5,597 bases of DNA from Propionibacteriaceae bacterium (GTDB lineage Bacteria; Actinomycetota; Actinomycetes; Propionibacteriales; Propionibacteriaceae), in the NCBI GenBank assembly GCA_031254155.1, contig JAIRVA010000215.1:1-5597 (forward strand). The letters are read 5' to 3'. Position 1 is the first letter of the stretch. Each line of letters starts with the position of its first letter. The notes under the pieces are model-generated. The model ran no database searches. It worked only from the letters and a program-made list of their open reading frames with translations, and was not told the origin of the DNA. The position numbers and the translations under genes were made by a program. Shown here one piece after another: positions 1 to 5,499 of this stretch.

Positions 1-1
1 C

Positions 2-610
2 CACATGCCGCAGGTTTTGGCGGAGGGTCGCCGTCTCATCGGCAACGTCGAACGGGTGGCATCGCTGTTCGTGACCAAGAACGTCATGAGCGCCTGCATC
101 ATTGTCGCGACGGCGATCCTGGGGGTCGCGTACCCCTTCCTGCCCCGGCACATGACCATCTTCTCCATGTTGACCATCGGCATCCCGGCGGCGATCCTGG
201 CGCTTGGGCCCAACAAGCGGCGGTACGTGCCGGGGTTCCTTACCCGCGTCCTGGGCCTGTCGGTACCCGCGGGGATCGCGGCGGGCCTGGCGGCCTTCCT
301 GGCGTACGCGCTGGGCGGCGGCGTGGTGGCTGGGCGCAGCACCCTGGCGCTCATCGTGGTCTTCATCGTGGCGTTCTGGCTGCTCGGCGTACTCGCCCGC
401 CCGCTGAACTGGTGGAAGGTCCTGACCATCGCGGCGATGGTCGCCCTCGCCGTCGGCGCCTTTGCTTTGCCCGCGGCGCGGGACTTCCTTGAACTGCACC
501 TGCCCGTGGGCGAGTGGTGGCTCGCCGTCGTGATCGGCGGCGGCGGGGCGGCGGTGGTCGAGGTCGCGCACCACGTCCGGCGGGCGTTGGACAAGGTGCG
601 GACGGGTTAG
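2..610 (+). CDS. CtpE-like cation-transporting P-type ATPase, C-terminal fragment (5' end outside window)
   Basis: This is the membrane C-terminus of a P-type ATPase that pumps cations, most likely Ca2+, across the cytoplasmic membrane using ATP. It resembles mycobacterial CtpE as recalled from memory. The fragment opens with the helix after the P domain (MPQVLAEGRRLIGNVERVA, a typical 'MP.V..EGR..I.N.ERVA' block), then FLPRHMTI and the GPNKRR loop at residues 68-73, counting from the Met codon at nt 5. About six hydrophobic segments follow, near residues 25-47, 50-68, 79-103, 112-131, 138-157 and 168-188, ending in a short basic tail. The ATG at nt 5 is an internal Met of the conserved block, not a start; the frame is open to the window edge. 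The phosphorylation (DKTGT) and nucleotide-binding domains would lie upstream. The TAG stop is 14 bp before the transporter gene, suggesting co-transcription. The P-type ATPase family is confident; the Ca2+ assignment is inferred from the resemblance to CtpE. Confidence 0.85.
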   Translation, partial: HMPQVLAEGRRLIGNVERVASLFVTKNVMSACIIVATAILGVAYPFLPRHMTIFSMLTIGIPAAILALGPNKRRYVPGFLTRVLGLSVPAGIAAGLAAFLAYALGGGVVAGRSTLALIVVFIVAFWLLGVLARPLNWWKVLTIAAMVALAVGAFALPAARDFLELHLPVGEWWLAVVIGGGGAAVVEVAHHVRRALDKVRTG

Positions 611-624
611 GCCGAGGGGGAACT

Positions 625-1488
625 ATGTGGATTGCGTACGCGGCGGGCTCGGCCCTCTTCGCCGGGGTGATGTCGATCCTAGCCAAGATCGGGATCAAGG
701 CGGTTGACTCCAACCTGGCGACGGCGTTGCGGACGGTGGTCGTGGCCGTTTTCGCGTGGCTGATGGTCTTCGTCGTGGGCTCCCAGGGCGAAATCGCCAG
801 CCTTGACCAGAAAACTGTCGTCTTTTTGGTTCTGTCGGGCCTGGCCACCGGCGGGTCGTGGTTGTGCTACTTCCGCGCCCTGCAGATCGGGAACGTCAAC
901 CAAGTGGTGCCGGTGGACAAGTCCAGTACGGTGCTCACGATGCTCCTCTCGTTCATCCTCTTCGGTGAGGGGCTGACGTGGCTCAAGGTGGTGGCAATGG
1001 TGCTCATCGGCGGTGGTACGTACGTGATGATCGAACGCAAGGTGGCCGGTCCGGTCGCGGCCACGGGGTACAAGTGGCTGGTCTACGCGATCCTCTCCGC
1101 GGTGTTCGCCAGCCTGACGGCCATCCTGGGCAAGGTCGGCATTGTCGGCGTGGAGTCAAACCTCGGTACCGCCATCCGGACTATGGTCGTTCTCGTCCTG
1201 GCCTGGCTGATCGTCCTCATGCAGCGCAAGCAGCGTGACAACAAGCACATTGACAAGCGAAGCTGGCTGTTCATCGGGTTGTCCGGCCTCGCCACGGGCC
1301 TGTCGTGGTTGTGCTTCTACCGCGCCCTGCAGACGGGTCCCGTCAGCGTGGTGGTCCCCATCGACAAACTCAGCATCCTCGTGACCATCGTGTTCAGTTT
1401 CTTCGTCCTGCGGGAAAAGTTGGGCTGGAAATCCCTGCTCGGCCTGGGTCTGATCATGGTGGGTACGGCGAGCCTGTTGGTACCGTGA
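625..1488 (+). CDS. EamA/DMT-superfamily transporter with two homologous five-helix halves
   Basis: This is a predicted ten-helix inner-membrane permease of the drug/metabolite transporter superfamily. The substrate cannot be told from sequence. The 287 residues form two EamA repeats, about 2-140 and 151-287. Matching blocks are: WIAYAAGSALFAGVMSILAK with WLVYAILSAVFASLTAILGK; DSNLATALRT with ESNLGTAIRT; SGLATGGSWLCYFRALQ (71-87) with SGLATGLSWLCFYRALQ (220-236); and VVPVDKSS with VVPIDKLS. The gene is the usual length for the family (about 290 residues) and looks intact. The ATG at 625 was chosen because a GAGGGGG ribosome-binding site ends 4 nt upstream. A longer in-frame extension to 514 would overlap the ATPase gene and has low-complexity Arg/Gly composition, so it is not real. 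Repeat architecture suggests the small two-repeat 'COG2510-like' permeases, an inference from memory. It lies 14 bp behind the ATPase gene, so the two probably share a transcript. Confidence 0.9.
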   Translation: MWIAYAAGSALFAGVMSILAKIGIKAVDSNLATALRTVVVAVFAWLMVFVVGSQGEIASLDQKTVVFLVLSGLATGGSWLCYFRALQIGNVNQVVPVDKSSTVLTMLLSFILFGEGLTWLKVVAMVLIGGGTYVMIERKVAGPVAATGYKWLVYAILSAVFASLTAILGKVGIVGVESNLGTAIRTMVVLVLAWLIVLMQRKQRDNKHIDKRSWLFIGLSGLATGLSWLCFYRALQTGPVSVVVPIDKLSILVTIVFSFFVLREKLGWKSLLGLGLIMVGTASLLVP

Positions 1489-1548
1489 CCGACGCGCAGC
1501 CAACCGTGGTGTGATATTGTGAGGCATCTTCACTCGGGGGAGGTTCGG

Positions 1549-2634
1549 ATGGACATTGCAGAAGCTGTCGTCTCGCTGGGCAAGCGCGTACGCGATCATG
1601 AGGCGCTCATTGAAACCGAAGAGGCCACCAAAAACGCCTTCATCATGCCTTTCATCTCGCAGGTGCTCGGATACGACGTGTTCAACCCCTTGGAGGTCGT
1701 GCCGGAGTTTGTCGCCGATGTCGGGATCAAGAAGGGTGAGAAGATTGACTACGCCATCATGCAGGGTGGCGCCGTCCAGATCCTTGTCGAGTGCAAAAAG
1801 ATCAGGACCGATCTGACCCTTGAGAACGCATCTCAGTTGTTCCGCTATTTCACGGTGTCGAAAGCCAAGATCGCGCTACTGACCAACGGCAGGATCTACG
1901 AGTTCTATTCGGACTTGGACGAGTCCAATGTTATGGATGCCAAGCCCTTCCTGCGGATCGACATCACGGATGTGCCGACCCGCTCAATCGCCCATCTCAA
2001 GAAGCTGGGCAAGGAGTCGTTCGATCTTGACGGGGTGTTGTCGACGGCGAGGCGGCTCAAGTACATCGTCGAAATGAAACAGGTTCTGGGCAACGAACTG
2101 CGCAACCCCAGTGAGGAGTTCGTCCGGCTGATCACCAGGCGTGTCTATCGTCGCCCGGTGACCACCAAGATCACGGAGGAGTTCACCGGTTTTCTCGCCG
2201 AAGCCGCGAATCAACTGCTCGATGACGAAGCGAGCACGCGGCTGAAGAAGGCGCTGCAAGATGACTCCGCCGCCGACGCGCCGGCCCGTCAGGCGGAGGA
2301 GCCGTCGAACCCGGAACCGACGAGGGCGATGCCCGAGACCACCCCGGAGGAGCTGGAGGCCTTCGGTATGGTCAAGTCCTACTGCTTGTCGGTGGTCGCC
2401 GGGTCGCGCCTGGCGTACCGCGACGGGCTCCACTACATGTCTGTACTGGTCGATGACAACAATCGGAAACCGGTCGTACGGCTGTACCTCAACAACCCCA
2501 AGCAGCGGCGTGTCGGTGTCTTCGCGCCCGACGGGGCTGGCGGTAGAACAGAAACTCTGCACGACCTGACCACTATTGACGACTTGCAGCAGTTTGCGGA
2601 TGACATCCGGCAGGCGGCCCAGATGTACGCCTGA
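1549..2634 (+). CDS. Stand-alone HsdR-N-type PD-(D/E)XK protein, predicted type IV restriction endonuclease
   Basis: This is a predicted nuclease of the family annotated as 'type I restriction enzyme HsdR N-terminal domain protein' or 'predicted type IV restriction endonuclease'. It is 361 residues long. The N-terminal nuclease core (about 15-140) has the helix EEATKNAFIMPFI (24-36), the motif-II Asp in EKIDYAI (D67) and the E-x-K pair in ILVECKK (E81, K83), followed by QLFRYF and LLTNG strand/helix elements. The active site therefore looks intact. A mostly helical middle follows to about 236, then a Pro/Glu/Ala-rich linker (237-268). The C-terminal domain (270-361) carries YRDGLHYMSVLVDDNNRKPV and RLYLNN, a block I recall from the same family. 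The ATG at 1549 is preferred over an in-frame GTG at 1519 because GGGAGG (1538-1543) sits 5 nt upstream of it. There are no methylase, specificity or helicase genes in the window, so it acts alone or is not part of a classical type I system. The true substrate is unknown. It is convergent with the next gene, with 27 bp between stops and no convincing terminator hairpin. Confidence 0.85.
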   Translation: MDIAEAVVSLGKRVRDHEALIETEEATKNAFIMPFISQVLGYDVFNPLEVVPEFVADVGIKKGEKIDYAIMQGGAVQILVECKKIRTDLTLENASQLFRYFTVSKAKIALLTNGRIYEFYSDLDESNVMDAKPFLRIDITDVPTRSIAHLKKLGKESFDLDGVLSTARRLKYIVEMKQVLGNELRNPSEEFVRLITRRVYRRPVTTKITEEFTGFLAEAANQLLDDEASTRLKKALQDDSAADAPARQAEEPSNPEPTRAMPETTPEELEAFGMVKSYCLSVVAGSRLAYRDGLHYMSVLVDDNNRKPVVRLYLNNPKQRRVGVFAPDGAGGRTETLHDLTTIDDLQQFADDIRQAAQMYA

Positions 2635-2661
2635 TCGCGACGGGTACATCGCCCACCTGGG

Positions 2662-3480
2662 TCAGAACGTGGGGGCCGCCACGGGTACGGGCCGCGTGGC
2701 GAGTTCGCGGTAGGCGGCGGCGATGCCGGCTTCGGCGGTCGGACGGTCCCAGGGCCATTCGAGGTTGTCGTACTCGTACAACTCCCGTTCCGGGATGCCG
2801 CGGTAGAACGCCCACTCGGCCTGGTCCCAGATGCCGGCCAGGCCCGTGCGGAAGTGGGCGATCTCGCCCGGCCCGAGCGGCGCGCCGTGGCCGGGGATGA
2901 CCACGGTGGTGTCTTTGAGAAGCGAGTACAGGGAGTCCAGCGTGCGGACCCAGCCGTCCAGGCTGGAGGTCTCGTCGAACTGCGGCGGGCCAGACTCGAC
3001 CAGGTCACCCACGATGATGACGCCGCGCCCGGGTACGGCGATGATGAGATCCGACCGCGTGTGGGCGGGGCCGTACGACGCGATCTCGGCCGTGACGCCG
3101 CCCAGATCGCGGGCGGCGATGAGGCCCAGGCGGGTCGTGGGCAGGGCGACGTGGGTGAGGTCGACACCGTGGCGACGAGCCCACGTGACGTTTTCTGTAC
3201 AACCAATGTCGGTGGCGAGGTTTTCGTGGCCGATGGTCTCAACATCCGTGTACGCCGCCAGTCCGAGGGCGTGGTCCCAGTGAGCGTGGGTCAGGACGAC
3301 GGCTTGAAGGGGTTTGTCGGTAAGGGTAAGCACGCCCGCCCGGATCGCGGCGCCGACCGTCGGGGACGACCCCGTGTCCACCAACAGGCACCCCGACTCG
3401 CCCACGACCACCGTGACGACGGCGTCCGCCTCATCCAGCACGCTGGTGAAGATACCCGTTCGTACCTCGCTGAAATCCAT
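2662..3480 (-). CDS. Metallo-beta-lactamase-fold hydrolase
   Basis: This is a cytoplasmic metal-dependent hydrolase of the MBL-fold superfamily, 272 residues, with no signal peptide. The fold's ordered motifs are all present: VDTG (34-37), THAHWDHALG with H65, H67, D69 and H70, H140 in GPAHTRSD, D159 in IVGDLVESG, and H198 in IPGHGAP. A dinuclear metal site (usually Zn2+) should therefore be complete. The C-terminal third (about 205-272) is rich in Trp and Tyr. The substrate is not predictable: family members hydrolyse thioesters, lactones, phosphodiesters and beta-lactams, among others. The ATG at 3480 is supported by the reading frame and by the fold beginning right after it (VRTGIFTSVLDEADAVVTVV). 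No Shine-Dalgarno sequence precedes it, but a TACGCT box lies 6 nt upstream, suggesting a leaderless mRNA. It is the only leftward complete gene in the window and is divergent from the small gene at 3550. Confidence 0.92.
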   Translation of the reverse strand: MDFSEVRTGIFTSVLDEADAVVTVVVGESGCLLVDTGSSPTVGAAIRAGVLTLTDKPLQAVVLTHAHWDHALGLAAYTDVETIGHENLATDIGCTENVTWARRHGVDLTHVALPTTRLGLIAARDLGGVTAEIASYGPAHTRSDLIIAVPGRGVIIVGDLVESGPPQFDETSSLDGWVRTLDSLYSLLKDTTVVIPGHGAPLGPGEIAHFRTGLAGIWDQAEWAFYRGIPERELYEYDNLEWPWDRPTAEAGIAAAYRELATRPVPVAAPTF

Positions 3481-3486
3481 GGTTCA

Positions 3487-3492
3487 AGCGTA
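3487..3492 (-). promoter_or_regulatory. Candidate -10 box of a leaderless promoter for the MBL-fold gene
   Basis: On the minus strand TACGCT (pattern TAnnnT) is followed by six bases and then the ATG of the hydrolase gene. In Actinobacteria this spacing puts the transcription start at or next to the A of the start codon, and it fits the absence of a Shine-Dalgarno sequence. A TTGACT hexamer lies on the same strand at 3516-3521. Its 23-nt spacing is too long for a standard -35, so it may be fortuitous. This is a pattern match only. Confidence 0.35.
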
Positions 3493-3523
3493 CCGACTCA
3501 TCGCTTCGGACCCGCAGTCAAAG

Positions 3524-3529
3524 TACGAT
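3524..3529 (+). promoter_or_regulatory. Candidate -10 box (TACGAT) for the 70-residue gene
   Basis: TACGAT fits the actinobacterial TAnnnT form and lies 20 bp before the ATG at 3550. This would give a very short leader that still contains the GAAGGA ribosome-binding site at about 3538-3543. No good -35 hexamer was seen at the usual distance. The 69-bp divergent gap must hold promoters for both neighbours, which lends some support. Confidence 0.3.
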
Positions 3530-3549
3530 GAGTGTGGGAAGGACAGAAG

Positions 3550-3762
3550 ATGAGCGCCACTCAAACAGACCCGGCGGATATCAGCGACGCCGATGGTGGC
3601 AGCGTCACCGCGCCCCGGGAGACGCTGGACCAGATGGCTCGACGTTTCACCGCGTGGATCGACCCAGACATTGTGCCACTCGACAGCGCATCAGATTTCT
3701 ACTCACAGCGCGCCAGCAGCATCCGGCTGCCCGTCTCGTCTCGTCCCGGTGATCCGCGCTAA
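3550..3762 (+). CDS. Hypothetical 70-residue protein upstream of hrcA
   Basis: I do not recognise a family. The predicted product is soluble and has no signal peptide, membrane segment or Cys residues. The N-terminal about 20 residues are acidic and polar (ADISDADGG) and look disordered. A possible helix follows (ETLDQMARRFTAWI, about 24-37), then an Asp/Pro-rich stretch and a Ser/Arg/Pro-rich tail. The ATG at 3550 has a GAAGGA ribosome-binding site about 6 nt upstream; an in-frame GTG at 3532 lies in front of that site and is less likely. Third-position GC is lower than in hrcA but still compatible with coding. Its TAA stop is the first part of the TAAACT box proposed as the hrcA -10, and the CIRCE starts 2 bp later. 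Position and translation signals support a real gene, but a chance ORF in the region ahead of the heat-shock operon is possible. Confidence 0.5.
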   Translation: MSATQTDPADISDADGGSVTAPRETLDQMARRFTAWIDPDIVPLDSASDFYSQRASSIRLPVSSRPGDPR

Positions 3763-3765
3763 ACT
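3760..3765 (+). promoter_or_regulatory. Candidate -10 box (TAAACT) of the hrcA-dnaJ promoter
   Basis: TAAACT matches TAnnnT and is followed about 7 nt later by the centre of the CIRCE. The transcription start would then fall inside the operator, as is common for HrcA-controlled promoters. No convincing -35 hexamer was found 16-18 bp upstream. The box includes the TAA stop of the upstream small gene. Confidence 0.4.
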
Positions 3766-3790
3766 AGCACTCGTAGACTTTGAGTGCCAG
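3764..3790 (+). promoter_or_regulatory. CIRCE operator (HrcA-binding inverted repeat)
   Basis: The half-sites are CTAGCACTC (3764-3772) and GAGTGCCAG (3782-3790), separated by exactly 9 bases (GTAGACTTT). The known consensus halves are TTAGCACTC and GAGTGCTAA with a 9-base spacer. The left half differs at one position and the right half at two. The two halves pair with each other at 8 of 9 positions. HrcA binds CIRCE to repress chaperone genes and releases it after heat or protein-folding stress, through its dependence on GroE. Placed 17 bp before the hrcA start, it predicts autoregulation of hrcA-dnaJ. Confidence 0.95.
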
Positions 3791-3797
3791 TGGCGAG

Positions 3798-3802
3798 GGA
3801 GG
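3798..3802 (+). promoter_or_regulatory. hrcA ribosome-binding site
   Basis: GGAGG lies 5 nt before the ATG at 3808. It decides the start in favour of this ATG over the in-frame GTG at 3784, which lies inside the right arm of the CIRCE, and the GTG at 3802, which overlaps the site itself. Confidence 0.85.
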
Positions 3803-3807
3803 TGAAC

Positions 3808-4815
3808 ATGCTCGACGACCGGAAGCTCGCGGTCCTGCGGGCGATTGTCACCGACTACGTCCGCTCGCGCGAGCCGGTGGGGTCGCGCGCGATCGTGGAG
3901 CGGCACCACCTGGATGTCAGCCCGGCGACAGTGCGCAACGACATGGCCGCGCTGGAGGAGGAGGGGTACATCACCCAGCCGCACACTTCGGCCGGGCGGA
4001 TCCCCACCGACAAGGGGTACCGTTTCTTCGTTGACCGTCTCGCCAGCGTGAAACCCCTGACCAACGCGGAAAAGCGGGCCATCACGGCCTTCCTGACGGG
4101 CGCCGTCGACATCGACGACATCGTGACTCGGACGGTCCGCCTGCTCGCCCAGGTCACCTCGCAGGTGGCGATCATGCAGTATCCGGCCATGACCTCCGCG
4201 GTGATCCGGCGGGTCGATATCATCCCGCTCCACGACGCACGTGGCCTGCTCATCGTCGTCAACTCGCTGGGGAAGGTGGCCCAGCGGGCCGTGAACTGCG
4301 GCGCGGCCACGGAGGCGACGTTCCTGATGCTCCGCGACCGCCTGAACGACGCCCTGGGCGGGCTGGGCCCGCGCCGGGCGGCGGAGGTGCTGGCCGACTT
4401 CACGACGAGCTTGCCCCTGGAGTGCCGGGCGCTCGGGGTCGAGGTCGTGACCGGCGTCCTGGATGTCTTGGCGAGCGACCACCCGACCCGGATCGCCGTC
4501 GCCGGGATCAACAACCTCACCCAGTTTTCCGACGAGTTCGAGACGTCGATCCGGCCTGTCCTCGACACTCTTGAGGAGCAGGTCGTCTTGCTGAAGCTCC
4601 TGGGCGAGGCGTCGGGCGATGTGACCGTACGCATCGGTCAGGAAAACGAACACGCAAACCTGTCGACCGCTTCCATTGTCGCGAGCGGCTACGGTGCGGA
4701 CGATGTCTGGGCCGGGCTCGGCGTCGTCGGCCCGACGCGCATGGATTACCCGTCGACGATGGCCTCCGTACGAGCCGTCGCCCGTTATGTGAGCCGGATT
4801 CTGGCCGAAGGATGA
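3808..4815 (+). CDS. hrcA: Heat-inducible transcription repressor HrcA
   Basis: HrcA is a dimeric DNA-binding repressor of class I heat-shock genes that acts at CIRCE operators. The 335-residue product has the usual length. The N-terminal winged helix is unmistakable: KLAVLRAIVTDYV, EPVGSRAIVE, then SPATVRNDMAALEEEGYI and QPHTSAGRIPTDKGYRFFVD within the first 80 residues. The rest matches the GAF-like and inserted dimerisation domains, including IIPLHDARGLLIVVNSLGKV and a C-terminal VRIGQEN block followed by GVVGPTRMDYPSTMASVRAV. The ATG is chosen for its GGAGG site. The gene is preceded by a well-formed CIRCE, so it should repress itself. It is followed after one base by dnaJ (stop TGA, then G, then ATG), implying translational coupling. 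Actinobacteria typically keep this hrcA-dnaJ2 pair apart from dnaK-grpE-dnaJ1-hspR, which fits here. No truncation or missing motif was noticed. Confidence 0.97.
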   Translation: MLDDRKLAVLRAIVTDYVRSREPVGSRAIVERHHLDVSPATVRNDMAALEEEGYITQPHTSAGRIPTDKGYRFFVDRLASVKPLTNAEKRAITAFLTGAVDIDDIVTRTVRLLAQVTSQVAIMQYPAMTSAVIRRVDIIPLHDARGLLIVVNSLGKVAQRAVNCGAATEATFLMLRDRLNDALGGLGPRRAAEVLADFTTSLPLECRALGVEVVTGVLDVLASDHPTRIAVAGINNLTQFSDEFETSIRPVLDTLEEQVVLLKLLGEASGDVTVRIGQENEHANLSTASIVASGYGADDVWAGLGVVGPTRMDYPSTMASVRAVARYVSRILAEG

Positions 4816-4816
4816 G

Positions 4817-5482
4817 ATGACAACTGACTACTATTCCGTACTTGGCGTGCCCAAGGATGCGTCCGAGGAGGAGATCAAGAAGGCGTACCGCAAGCTCGCC
4901 ATGAAGTATCACCCCGACGTGGCGACGGAGGCGGGCTCGGCCGAGCGGTTCAAACAGATCGGCGAAGCGTACGAGGTCTTGTCGGACCCGCAGAAGCGGA
5001 GTCTCTTCGACCGCGGCGGCGATCCGATGGGCAGCGGCGGGATGGGCGGCTTCCCGGGCTTCGGCGGCGGCTTCGACTTCACGACCATCGTGGACGCGAT
5101 GTTCGGCGGGAACGTGGGCTCACGGGGGCCGCGTTCGCGGGTCGCGCGCGGGCAGGACCGCCTGGAGCGGTTGTCGTTAGCGCTGGTCGAGGCGGCTTTC
5201 GGGACGACTCGCGACATGACGATTGAGTCCCTCGTGGTGTGCGGGTCGTGTGCGGGCGCGGGCGCGGCGGACGGTACGAAACCCCAAACCTGCCGGACCT
5301 GCCAGGGCCGGGGCGAGGTCACCCAGATACAACGCTCCTTCATTGGTGACATCCGGACGTCCTCACCCTGCCCGAGCTGTCGGGGGTACGGGACCATGAT
5401 CGAGCACCCGTGCCCGGACTGTTACGGCGAAGGGCGCGTGCGGACGAAGCGCAGCGTGTCGGTGAAGGTCCCGGCGGGCGTC
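4817..5482 (+). CDS. dnaJ: Chaperone DnaJ (dnaJ2-type), 3' end lost at a sequence junction
   Basis: DnaJ is the Hsp40 co-chaperone that delivers unfolded proteins to DnaK and stimulates its ATPase in the cytoplasm. The J domain spans about residues 4-66 with the HPD motif at 32-34 (KYHPDVA). A short Gly/Phe-rich region (about 68-105, GGMGGFPGFGGGF) follows. The zinc-finger domain has all four CxxCxGxG repeats: CGSCAGAG (C142), CRTCQGRG (C159), CPSCRGYG (C185) and CPDCYGEG (C199). The substrate-binding part begins normally with SVSVKVPAGV (to about residue 222), where family members continue with a 'DTGTRI..L.G.GE' block. Here that block is absent. The frame stays open to the window end, but the remaining residues (TTVLVTAATVPVTPL...) are not DnaJ; they are the antisense of rsmE. 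About 150 C-terminal residues are therefore missing. The start is the ATG one base after the hrcA stop; GAAGGATGAG just upstream can serve as ribosome-binding site. Confidence 0.93.
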
Positions 5483-5499
5483 ACCACGGTCTTGGTGAC
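5480..5499. other. Junction between dnaJ and inverted rsmE fragment
   Basis: Left of here the plus strand encodes conserved DnaJ (VPAGV ends at 5482). Right of here the conserved coding signal is on the minus strand and belongs to RsmE. A perfect 7-bp inverted repeat, GTCACCA (5480-5486) and TGGTGAC (5493-5499) with a 6-nt loop, sits on the breakpoint. The exact crossover base cannot be fixed by eye. Confidence 0.7.

Noticed and set aside
514..624. N-terminal extension of the EamA transporter to a start at 514
   Set aside because: The extra residues are low-complexity Arg/Gly, overlap the ATPase end in another frame, and bypass the ribosome-binding site before the ATG at 625.
363..848. 161-residue minus-strand ORF across the ATPase/transporter boundary
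   Set aside because: Arg/Pro-rich translation typical of the antisense of GC-rich genes; it overlaps two well-supported plus-strand membrane proteins.
1513..1518. GATATT as a -10 box for the nuclease gene
   Set aside because: Only 4 of 6 match and no -35 at an acceptable distance; too weak to list as a promoter, though a promoter in 1489-1540 remains possible.
2635..2661. Bidirectional terminator between the convergent nuclease and hydrolase genes
   Set aside because: Only a trivial CCCA/TGGG pairing was found and no U-tract; termination signals may lie inside the coding ends or be absent.
2854..3531. 225-residue plus-strand ORF opposite the MBL-fold gene
   Set aside because: The minus strand carries the complete ordered metal-binding motifs; this frame is its shadow.
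3703..4653. 316-residue minus-strand ORF opposite hrcA
   Set aside because: Antisense shadow of a textbook hrcA; its composition is Asp/Arg/His-rich with no recognisable domain.
4909..5397. 162-residue minus-strand ORF opposite dnaJ
   Set aside because: Pro/Ser/Arg-rich antisense of dnaJ; the plus strand has the J domain and four zinc-finger repeats.
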